From Thiomicrorhabdus sp033238645 (GTDB lineage: Bacteria > Pseudomonadota > Gammaproteobacteria > Thiomicrospirales > Thiomicrospiraceae): a stretch of DNA of 33,004 bases. The notes below the pieces were generated by a model. That model saw only the letters and a list, made by a program, of their open reading frames with translations. It was not told the origin of the DNA and searched no databases. Location: NCBI GenBank assembly GCA_033238645.1, contig BQXR01000013.1, positions 1 to 33,004 of the forward strand. The letters run 5' to 3'. Both the position numbers and the translations under genes were made by a program. This document shows, piece after piece, positions 1 through 7,202 of this stretch (the first letter of the stretch is position 1; every line of letters begins with the position of its first letter).

Positions 1-23
1 TAGTCGAATGTGCGTTTGAACGA

Positions 24-49
24 GTTGTTACCCGCCTGCGGGCGACAAC
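24..49. other. attC-like imperfect hairpin
   Basis: An imperfect inverted repeat: arms GTTGT and CCCGC pair with GCGGG and ACAAC, with two-base mismatches TA/CG and a CT loop. Read on the minus strand it contains GCGTTGTC, then GCCCGC, then AGGCGGG. From memory this resembles the end of Vibrio attC repeats (GCGTTGTCAGCCCC, then TTAGGCGGGCGTTA). A GTTAAAC core (GTTRRRY type) lies on the minus strand at 61-67, and another at 225-231. The site is on the side of intI where cassettes normally lie, divergent from the integrase. It may be an attC, a degenerate remnant, or part of attI. No cassette gene is visible in the 247 bases upstream of intI. Confidence 0.4.
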
Positions 50-74
50 GCTGTTTAAATGTTTAACTGCGCCC

Positions 75-101
75 GTTACCTCGTCCGCAGGACGAGGTAA
101 C
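75..101. repeat. Perfect 12-bp inverted repeat upstream of intI
   Basis: Arm GTTACCTCGTCC is followed by the loop GCA and its exact reverse complement. There is no T-tract on either side (AT-rich AATTATTAT follows on the plus strand), so it is not a clear intrinsic terminator. Its loop region (CCGCAGG) is related in inverse orientation to CCTGCGGG in the hairpin at 24-49. A recombinase-recognised structure is possible, but the ends do not fit the GTTRRRY consensus. Confidence 0.6.
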
Positions 102-107
102 AATTAT

Positions 108-178
108 TATACACATTGCTGGTGTATACATACTTATAAACATATGTATAATGACTTAAAAACAAAATCCACTATACT
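108..178 (+). promoter_or_regulatory. intI promoter region with nested dyads
   Basis: Two overlapping AT-rich dyads are present: TATACAC (108-114) with GTGTATA (122-128), and TATACATA (125-132) with TATGTATA (143-150). A TATAAT hexamer lies at 147-152 with only a poor -35. A second candidate is ATGACT (151-156), 16 bases, TATACT (173-178). The dyads would cover or flank either promoter, so they could be operators. No LexA-type CTGT-N8-ACAG box was found. Which promoter is used is a guess. Confidence 0.3.
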
Positions 179-247
179 CGAAACCAACCGCTTTAACAAA
201 GCATTCCTATCCCCGTTTCTAATCGTTTAACTGAGAAGTACACCTTT

Positions 248-1198
248 ATGAAATTACTAGATCGCGTGAGAGAGAAGTGTAGATTGCGGCATTTTAGTTT
301 GAGTACTGAAAAGAGTTATGTATCTTGGGTTAAGCAGTATATTTTTTTCCATCATAAAACGCACCCACAAGAACTTGGTAAAACTGAAATTGAAAATTTT
401 CTAACCTATTTAGCGGTAGAGAGACATGTTTCGGCGAGTACACAAAATCAGGCGTTATCGGCGCTGTTATTTTTGTATCAACAGGTATTGGAGATAAGCA
501 TTGAGGATATTCAGGCGGTGCGAGCTAAAAACCCTATCCGCTTACCTATGGTATTGAGTGTCAGTGAGGTAGAACGGCTTTTTGAATCTATGCTTGGGAT
601 CAATGCTTTAATTGTTCGGCTGTTATACGGTACAGGTATGCGTTTAATGGAGGTGATGAGGCTTAGGGTGCAGGATATTGATTTTGATCGCAATGAAATT
701 ATGGTTCGTTCTGGCAAGGGTAATAAAGACCGTATCACTATGTTGCCTCAATCCATCATTCCTGCATTACAGCAACAGTTAAGTGAACGTCAGCAGTTAT
801 ACCAGTATGATTTAAAACATGATCAGGCCTGTGTTTATCTACCATTTGCGTTGGCTAAAAAGTACCCACATGCGGAAAGCGAATGGGCTTGGCAGTATGT
901 ATTTGCGTCAAGCCGTTTAAGTAAAGACCCTGGATCAGATAAAACACACCGCCATCACCGTGACGAAAAAAATGTGCAACGTGCCATGAAAAAGGCCTGC
1001 CTGAGTGCAGGTATCACTAAGCGTGCAACCCCGCATACACTTCGGCATAGTTTTGCGACTCATTTATTAGAGAGTGGTTCGGATATTCGTACGGTTCAGG
1101 AACTACTTGGGCATAAGGATGTATCGACTACCATGATCTACACCCATGTTTTGAACCAGGGTAGTGCAGGTGTTTTAAGCCCGTTGGATCGTTTATAG
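248..1198 (+). CDS. intI: Integron integrase IntI family tyrosine recombinase
   Basis: A full-length 316-residue site-specific tyrosine recombinase that would join attC and attI sites in an integron. The N-terminal SAM-like DNA-binding domain spans about residues 1-90. The catalytic domain carries R132 (GTGMRLME), H263 and R266 (PHTLRHSFATHLLE), H289 (LLGHKDV) and the nucleophile Y298 (TTMIYTHV). The IntI-specific insertion that separates integron integrases from XerC/D is present at about residues 200-250 (KKYPHAESEWAWQYVF, then DKTHRHHRDEKNVQRA). The ATG has a weak GAGAAG ribosome site upstream. All catalytic residues are intact, so the enzyme may be active. The cassette array, if any, should lie left of the window, on the side of the attC-like hairpin. 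The IntI family call is strong; the class within it is not determined. Confidence 0.93.
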   Translation: MKLLDRVREKCRLRHFSLSTEKSYVSWVKQYIFFHHKTHPQELGKTEIENFLTYLAVERHVSASTQNQALSALLFLYQQVLEISIEDIQAVRAKNPIRLPMVLSVSEVERLFESMLGINALIVRLLYGTGMRLMEVMRLRVQDIDFDRNEIMVRSGKGNKDRITMLPQSIIPALQQQLSERQQLYQYDLKHDQACVYLPFALAKKYPHAESEWAWQYVFASSRLSKDPGSDKTHRHHRDEKNVQRAMKKACLSAGITKRATPHTLRHSFATHLLESGSDIRTVQELLGHKDVSTTMIYTHVLNQGSAGVLSPLDRL

Positions 1199-1443
1199 AA
1201 GATTCTTTAGGCCCTGATAACAACTAGAACTAAGTCTTAGAATCACCGTCATAGTGCAGCACTCGTTCTTAAGTTTTCATAAGTTTAATCAGATAATTCT
1301 ATGATACAACTCTTGCCTTTTGCCCTTAGGTAAGTAAATAGTAAGCACGACTTCCAAAAAATGACTTGTAAATCATTTTCTCCGATAGAATACAAAAGAA
1401 CACATTCCAACTCCTTTGCAATAAAACTTTTAAAAGGAAAAAA

Positions 1444-2598
1444 ATGCTCCAATTAAGATGTACCGCTAAAGTCATAAAAACATTGGGACTTAAACCCCAA
1501 GAGCTCTCAGAAGTATCAGAATCAGACACGGTACTTGGCAATTGGTATATAAATGAGTTCTTTTTAGAGAGAAAAAAATGGTTTATTTTTATGAATGAAA
1601 AAACACTGCTTTCATTTGTAATACCTGGTATTAAAAAAAGTAATTTAAAACACTTTCCTGATCCGCTTATAAAGGGGCTAGATCAACTTCTTGGCCTGAT
1701 GGAGTTTGATGAACAAACCATTGATAAAGTTTTTGCAGGATATGATGAAATACAGTACACCAAAACAGCAGATAAAAAAATACTGGGCAATTTAAATGAG
1801 ATTACAGGGCTGTATAAAAGTATTATCCAAACAGAAGGCGGTCTTTCACACGTTGATCTAGGGGCGGTTATTTTTAGTATTAATCAATTTCCTCAGCGAA
1901 ATTTGGACTGGAAGTGCGCCATCGACGCGATTAAGAAACAATTACTGGCAAGCCCTCCTTCCCCTAGTCAAATGCTTAAAGATTCCCCCGATGAGCTCAA
2001 AGTGGATCTACCTCAGAAAAAAACTAAAAATGTGCAGGTGTTACGCTCTATCTACCAAATAAAAATGACTTTAACAGGTAGCCAGCCCCCAATTTGGCGA
2101 CGAGTACTCGTTCACAGCTCCATCCGACTATCTCAATTTCACGCCGTTATTCAATCTTCTATGGGCTGGTTTGATTGCCATCTACATCAATTTGAAAAAG
2201 AGGGTATTTCATACGGCATGCAAGATGATGAGTTTGGGGCTGATTTCGGTTCAGAGCTTAACGATGAGAACAGCTATAAGCTGTCAGATCTTCTTAAAGC
2301 CGAAAAAGAGTCTATGAATTACGAGTATGATTTTGGGGATGGCTGGCAGCATAAGATTGTACTGGAAAAAATACTGCCTTTTGATGCCGCCTCTAAATTA
2401 GCAACCTGCATTAAGGGGGTAAGAGCTTGCCCCCCTGAAGATTGTGGTGGTATTTGGGGCTTTCAAAACCTGCTTGAGATAATCAGCAACCCAAGCCATC
2501 CAGAGCATTATGATATGCTTTCATGGCTAGATATCCCCTTTGATGAAAAATATTTTAGCCTCTCTGAGACAAATGAATTATTAGCAGAAATCACCTAA
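1444..2598 (+). CDS. DUF6933 / plasmid pRiA4b ORF-3-like fusion protein
   Basis: A 384-residue protein in two parts. Residues 1 to about 150 resemble DUF6933 (LRCTAKVIKTLGL at the start, LGNWYINEFFLERKKWFIF, then NEKTLLSFVIPG). Residues about 203-370 form a plasmid pRiA4b ORF-3-like domain (YQIKMTLTGSQPPIWRRV, MGWFDCHLHQF, YEYDFGDGWQHKIVLE, ACPPEDCGGIWGF). A Pro/Lys-rich linker near 170-195 joins them. The function of both domains is unknown. The pRiA4b domain is common on plasmids and mobile elements, which fits its place next to an integron integrase. The ATG is preceded by AAAAGGA. No catalytic residues can be assigned, though conserved His, Asp and Cys residues suggest a binding or enzymatic role. 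Confidence 0.75.
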   Translation: MLQLRCTAKVIKTLGLKPQELSEVSESDTVLGNWYINEFFLERKKWFIFMNEKTLLSFVIPGIKKSNLKHFPDPLIKGLDQLLGLMEFDEQTIDKVFAGYDEIQYTKTADKKILGNLNEITGLYKSIIQTEGGLSHVDLGAVIFSINQFPQRNLDWKCAIDAIKKQLLASPPSPSQMLKDSPDELKVDLPQKKTKNVQVLRSIYQIKMTLTGSQPPIWRRVLVHSSIRLSQFHAVIQSSMGWFDCHLHQFEKEGISYGMQDDEFGADFGSELNDENSYKLSDLLKAEKESMNYEYDFGDGWQHKIVLEKILPFDAASKLATCIKGVRACPPEDCGGIWGFQNLLEIISNPSHPEHYDMLSWLDIPFDEKYFSLSETNELLAEIT

Positions 2599-2663
2599 CA
2601 AACTCGCTCATTCTAAGGGCAGCAGATGTATTGTATTCATTCATATCACTCGACCTTATCATC

Positions 2664-3347
2664 CTACTTCTCCACCACAATCCGCACAAACCGCCCATCT
2701 TTCTGAGGGGTATTTTCAATCAGCTTAAAACCTACCGCCTCCAACATGTAGATTATGTCCTCGGCGTGATAGCGATTGTGTTCTAAAAAATGCCCAAAAA
2801 CATCGGCAATCTCATCTTTATTGATATCTTGAGTAAACAGCTCCGCTTCGGGGTATTTATGTTGTAGGTAGTCTGATAACGGTTGGCGTACTAGATCGAT
2901 AATGCAAAAACGCCCACCTACTTTTAAACACTTATAAATAGCCTTAAACATGTTTACAGGTTGAGGTAGTTCGTGAACTAGCATATTCGCCATGGCCACC
3001 GCGACTTTGCCATGCTCTATATTAGCTCGGGGGGCATTCAGATCATCTTTAATAATTCGGGCATTATCAGGCAGAGGCTCTTGAGCAACCAACATATAGT
3101 CAGCCGCCTCAATACCAACAATTAAACTCTGCGGATAACGTAAGGCTAAATCCCCAACAAACTGTCCAGTACCTGCGCCTAAATCAACCAAACAATCGTT
3201 CTTAGCAATCACGGGTGCCATCTGCTCATTCCAAAATGCCCAGAAATCAACATCATGTCGTCGATCATAGGTTTCGGTAATCATCTGCCGTGCATGCTCG
3301 CCATCGCCACCGTGGTGTCTTAAGATTTGTGCTTGTGTCTTTTCCAT
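2664..3347 (-). CDS. Class I SAM-dependent methyltransferase
   Basis: A 227-residue protein with a Rossmann-fold methyltransferase core. Motif I is DLGAGTGQF at residues 55-63. An acidic end of the second strand (VGIEAADYM) would bind the SAM ribose. A later strand reads GGRFCIIDLVR. The protein lacks a signal peptide or membrane segment and is probably cytosolic. The substrate cannot be read from the sequence. It faces the DUF6933 fusion gene tail to tail, with a 65-base gap in which I see no clear terminator. It could be co-ordinated with the repair genes downstream on the same strand, but the 120-base gap to the helicase gene argues against tight coupling. Confidence 0.8.
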   Translation of the reverse strand: MEKTQAQILRHHGGDGEHARQMITETYDRRHDVDFWAFWNEQMAPVIAKNDCLVDLGAGTGQFVGDLALRYPQSLIVGIEAADYMLVAQEPLPDNARIIKDDLNAPRANIEHGKVAVAMANMLVHELPQPVNMFKAIYKCLKVGGRFCIIDLVRQPLSDYLQHKYPEAELFTQDINKDEIADVFGHFLEHNRYHAEDIIYMLEAVGFKLIENTPQKDGRFVRIVVEK

Positions 3348-3470
3348 ACAACCTCTCTTACAACGTTTTATGCGTGGATAATAGGATCACCTTTTTCACG
3401 CACTATTGCTCCATTTGTCATTACATTAGTGACCGATAAATTAAAATACGTACCTCTTACCATAGCCCTA

Positions 3471-6400
3471 TTATTGATCTAACTCAACCCATTGATCTAT
3501 ATAGCTAAAGTAAATAACCCACTTCTGAGGACGATCTTCAAGCAAGGCAAATAGCTTGCCATAGCGAGCCAGTTGCGGCTGATAGCTGTCTACCTGCTTT
3601 TTGATAAAGCCTGCAATATCATCTCCCTCATAGACACTGGTTTTATAATCAATAATCCAACGAATACCCTTTTCATCAACCAAGGTTCTATCGACAATAT
3701 GGTTACTCACCAAGCCGTGCTCATCAATAGAGGTCAACGGAAATTCTACGTCTGAGATGGCAAATCCGCCCCCTAAAGCCCACAGTAAGGTTGGGTTTTG
3801 AATGGCATTACTAATCGAGCGCTCAGTGCGTTGCATTGCGGTAGAGAGGTCAGGTTCTTTTAAACCTTGCTGAGTGAACCACTGTTGATAAAACGGTAGG
3901 CGTTCTGTTAGTTTCGTACTATCCCAATCACTCAGCCCTTCATCAACCATCTGCTCAAACACCGCATGTACCAAATTACCGACTGAGGTATTTAATAGCG
4001 CTAAATGACTGACTAATAGACCATTTTCTGCCGAGTCTAAATCAGCAGCAAACTCTGGATCGGCCGATAAAAATTCACTGTCATCCATTAAATCAGAAGA
4101 AACTAAAGCACTAGATGCAGCGATTTCATTACCTAACTTCTCAGCAGATTCTAGTAACTGAACAACCCCTTCACGGGCTAATGGCAGACGGCTGACTTTA
4201 GGCCAACAACGCTGATCATCGCTATCCTGCCCCCCCCCTGCTCTAGTGCCCCTTGAGGGTGCACTTTCTTCAGCATATTCAAATGCCTTCTCTAGGGCAC
4301 TAAACTCAGTAGAAACACAAGGCCACAGTGCAGAGAGCATGCTGTTATTGACTGGATAAATTTCACGTTCTAGATCATCACTCTCTTTTAGATCTACCTT
4401 GCCGAAGAGGTGTAGCTGCTGTTTGGCGCGTGTTGCCGCTACATAGAGCAAGCGCCCCAATTCATAGGTCTGTTTTTCTGCTTCAAAGCGTTTTAGTAGC
4501 TGACTTAAACGAGAAGCTGATTGGCCTTTTTGTGCAATCGGTGCAATGACTAACTGCTCTAACGCGCCGCCTGTCTGCTCATCCTCTGCCATAAACTGAA
4601 ACCACGAAACCAACTCGGTGTCATCCGCGCGTGGTTTTCTGCCAAGGCCTGGCAGAATAACCGTATCAAACTCCAAGCCTTTCGATTTGTGCATGGTCAT
4701 CAGCTCAATACGCTGACTGGCGGGTGCGCTATCGGCACGGGCAAACAGTGCATCCATTAGGGTCTCTAACTGTTGAAAATCTAACGCCTCTCCATCTAGC
4801 TCTGCTAGGGTGTGGCAGAAGACATCAACATTCTCTAGGCCTAGGTGATTCTCCACCGTTTGCGGACCATCCAGTTGTAACCAAGTCTCACGCACTAAGG
4901 TTGAAAATGGCAGACTGCCTAAACGGGAGATCGCTTGCTGTAAAACAGGAATAACACGCTCAAGACGGCTTAAGCCCTCTTGAGAAAGGCTATTCTGCAA
5001 GGATTGATTATTTCGAACAGGGGGGGGATCAATAATGTCATCGACAACCTTATCTATGGCACCACTAATAGCTCCATCTAAGTGACTCTCTAGCGACATT
5101 AAACACGCCCATACAGAATCGTAAGGTCTGTCACCCATCACTACATAGAGATCATTTAACGATAGACCAACAAGTGGTGATCTTAAGAGAGCAATCCAAG
5201 CAGCTCTATCAGATAGATGCAGCAGCGCACGACTGAGAGCCAAACCATCTTGCACCTCTTGTCGCTCGTTCAAGGCTTCTAAATCAACCGCCCTAAAACC
5301 AATACCCTGCTGTTTTAGTAGACGGGCTATGCCTATCAAACTTGATCGGGTACGCCCTAACAGAGCGATACTTTTACCATCGCCATCGGTAAAGTCTGAC
5401 AAGCGAGACTTAATCAGCTCAACAACCTCTTCCGCTTCGGTTTCATGGCTACGGTTAATCGCCCAGTGTCCCGATACCGCAGGTGTATCATCGGTAGAGA
5501 ATGCTTTAGAATCACTGTAAGTCACAGCCCCCTTCTCTATATTATTTTCGCGTGGTAACACTTTTCTAAACTGGCTATTGACCCAATCGACCAAGCCCTG
5601 ACTAGAGCGGAAGTTTACCTGTAGATTAACAGGCGTGAGCGCAACCTGACCAACCTTGCCCTGCCACGCTTTTAAGAAGTTACCCACCTCCGCCTCACGG
5701 AAACGATAGATCGACTGCATTGGGTCACCGACAATAAACAACGTGCGGCCATCCCCTTTCTGCCAGCCAGCAATCAACTTTGTGATTAACGCATACTGCT
5801 CACTACTGGTATCTTGAAACTCATCGACCAGTAGATGTCTGACTTGGTAGTCGAGCTGTTGTGCCAAATCTGTTGGCTCTAACTCCGAGCCTAAAGCCTG
5901 ACTCGCCGCTTGGGCAATCTCGATAAAATCTGCCTGTCCTGTCGATTGAAAGACCACTTTCAGATAGGCGGCAGAAACTCTTAACAGTTGAATTAACCAC
6001 TGCAAATCTGCCCACTGCTCATCTGTATAATGCGGATCTGGCAGACTTTTTAAAATGACTAAAGCCTCTAAGATCGCTTTAGACTGTGGGTTTTCACGCA
6101 AGCTAGCCAACACATTTAAAAACTGATCTTTACGTTCTTTAGCTTCGCCTTTACCCGCAATAAAACCGTTATTCTTATTGACCGTTTTACGAATGCCTTT
6201 AGAGTCTTTGGTCAGCAACCAATCTGCCAAAACGCGCCACAGGCTAATATCACCGATTGAATCAGAGAGCGGCCAAGCACCACATAAGGCTTCTAATTGT
6301 TCTTGATCATTTTGCGCCGCATAGTTAGCAATTTCACAAGCCTCTTCTAAAAAGGGACGTACATGGCTTAACACGGCCATTTGCTGGACTAGCTCATCTT

Positions 6401-7202
6401 CAACAATATTTTGTATGGATGCTTCTAAATAAGTTCTGGCTTCATCACCCGTAAAACCAAGCAGTGAACCCATCCACTGATCACGCTTTTTAAGCATATT
6501 CATTAACAAGCTTTCAGCACGATTAAAACGGCCATTAACTAGGCCTAATAGACGCGCAACGGCGTCTTCTAATTGTGGGGTTTTAAGGGTTAAGTGAACC
6601 GCCTCTTTATAAGCTGGATCAACATTGTGCGAGATTTGCGACTGCGCCCCCATTTTAGAGAGTAGCGGCATTTGACCGACCAAGTAGCTATTGAGTCCAT
6701 CGATGGTTTTAATGCGCAAGCGGTTTGGGTTTTCTAATAGTGACCAGCTCTGCTCAGTATCCTTTTTAAGTGCAGCTTTAGCCAGCTGCCAAGTATTTCT
6801 ATCATTAAGCTGCTCTGGTGGCTCTTTTAACAAGCCTGTTTTAAGCGCACCCATAATACGATCACGCATCTCGGCAGCGGCCTTTTTTGTAAAGGTCATG
6901 GCAACAATCTGCTCAGGCTGATCAACTTGCGATAATAGGGCTAAAAAACGCTGGGTTAACAACGCGGTTTTACCCGAACCCGCAGGGGCTTGTACGATAA
7001 AAGACTGGAAAGGGTTGATCGCTGAAAAACGTGATTCACCATCAATTAAACCCGTATCTCTTTGCAAACCAAATAGACTCTCTAGTGTTGGCTGATCGGC
7101 TGGGTCGATTGAGTAGTCACGGTCTTGATTGATCATCTCTTCTGAAAAGAGATCAAAGTTATCACTAGGTGTAGTTTGATTAGACGGGTTATTATTCGAC
7201 AT
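3471..7202 (-). CDS. AddA-like UvrD/Rep helicase-nuclease, double-strand break repair
   Basis: A 1243-residue superfamily 1A helicase with a C-terminal RecB-type nuclease. Walker A is APAGSGKT (72-79), motif Ia AMTFTKKAAAEM (101-112), motif II LLVDEFQDTS (457-466), motif III VGDPMQSIYRFREAE (491-505), and motif VI LLYVAATRAKQQLHLFG in the C-terminal half. The nuclease core is WIIDYKTS (D1185, K1187). It should unwind and resect broken DNA ends together with the AddB-like partner. The partner's stop codon overlaps this ATG by one base (TAATG), a sign of translational coupling. The linker between helicase and nuclease contains a C9 run plus TGCTC (4230-4243, encoding RAGGGQ), and a related G8 run lies at 5020-5027. 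The subunit belongs to the proteobacterial AddAB-like group rather than RecBCD. It is intact despite the homopolymers. Confidence 0.88.
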   Translation of the reverse strand: MSNNNPSNQTTPSDNFDLFSEEMINQDRDYSIDPADQPTLESLFGLQRDTGLIDGESRFSAINPFQSFIVQAPAGSGKTALLTQRFLALLSQVDQPEQIVAMTFTKKAAAEMRDRIMGALKTGLLKEPPEQLNDRNTWQLAKAALKKDTEQSWSLLENPNRLRIKTIDGLNSYLVGQMPLLSKMGAQSQISHNVDPAYKEAVHLTLKTPQLEDAVARLLGLVNGRFNRAESLLMNMLKKRDQWMGSLLGFTGDEARTYLEASIQNIVEDELVQQMAVLSHVRPFLEEACEIANYAAQNDQEQLEALCGAWPLSDSIGDISLWRVLADWLLTKDSKGIRKTVNKNNGFIAGKGEAKERKDQFLNVLASLRENPQSKAILEALVILKSLPDPHYTDEQWADLQWLIQLLRVSAAYLKVVFQSTGQADFIEIAQAASQALGSELEPTDLAQQLDYQVRHLLVDEFQDTSSEQYALITKLIAGWQKGDGRTLFIVGDPMQSIYRFREAEVGNFLKAWQGKVGQVALTPVNLQVNFRSSQGLVDWVNSQFRKVLPRENNIEKGAVTYSDSKAFSTDDTPAVSGHWAINRSHETEAEEVVELIKSRLSDFTDGDGKSIALLGRTRSSLIGIARLLKQQGIGFRAVDLEALNERQEVQDGLALSRALLHLSDRAAWIALLRSPLVGLSLNDLYVVMGDRPYDSVWACLMSLESHLDGAISGAIDKVVDDIIDPPPVRNNQSLQNSLSQEGLSRLERVIPVLQQAISRLGSLPFSTLVRETWLQLDGPQTVENHLGLENVDVFCHTLAELDGEALDFQQLETLMDALFARADSAPASQRIELMTMHKSKGLEFDTVILPGLGRKPRADDTELVSWFQFMAEDEQTGGALEQLVIAPIAQKGQSASRLSQLLKRFEAEKQTYELGRLLYVAATRAKQQLHLFGKVDLKESDDLEREIYPVNNSMLSALWPCVSTEFSALEKAFEYAEESAPSRGTRAGGGQDSDDQRCWPKVSRLPLAREGVVQLLESAEKLGNEIAASSALVSSDLMDDSEFLSADPEFAADLDSAENGLLVSHLALLNTSVGNLVHAVFEQMVDEGLSDWDSTKLTERLPFYQQWFTQQGLKEPDLSTAMQRTERSISNAIQNPTLLWALGGGFAISDVEFPLTSIDEHGLVSNHIVDRTLVDEKGIRWIIDYKTSVYEGDDIAGFIKKQVDSYQPQLARYGKLFALLEDRPQKWVIYFSYIDQWVELDQ
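4230..4243 (-). repeat. C-run/TGCTC motif copy 1 (C9 TGCTC)
   Basis: Nine C then TGCTC on the plus strand. It lies in the addA-like gene linker, where it encodes RAGGGQ on the minus strand. Confidence 0.8.
5015..5027 (+). repeat. C-run/TGCTC motif variant (GAACA G8)
   Basis: GAACA followed by eight G on the plus strand. It differs from GAGCAGGGGGG by one base. It lies in the addA-like gene and encodes PPPV. Confidence 0.6.

Noticed and set aside
75..101. Palindrome as an intrinsic terminator
   Set aside because: The stem is perfect but no T-tract follows on either strand and no gene ends at it.
120..150. LexA box in the intI promoter
   Set aside because: CTGG with TGTATACATA is present, but the CTGT-N8-ACAG pattern is not met.
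2410..2415. C6 run in the DUF6933 fusion gene
   Set aside because: It encodes the conserved ACPPEDCGG block and is followed by TGAAG, a family constraint rather than the motif.
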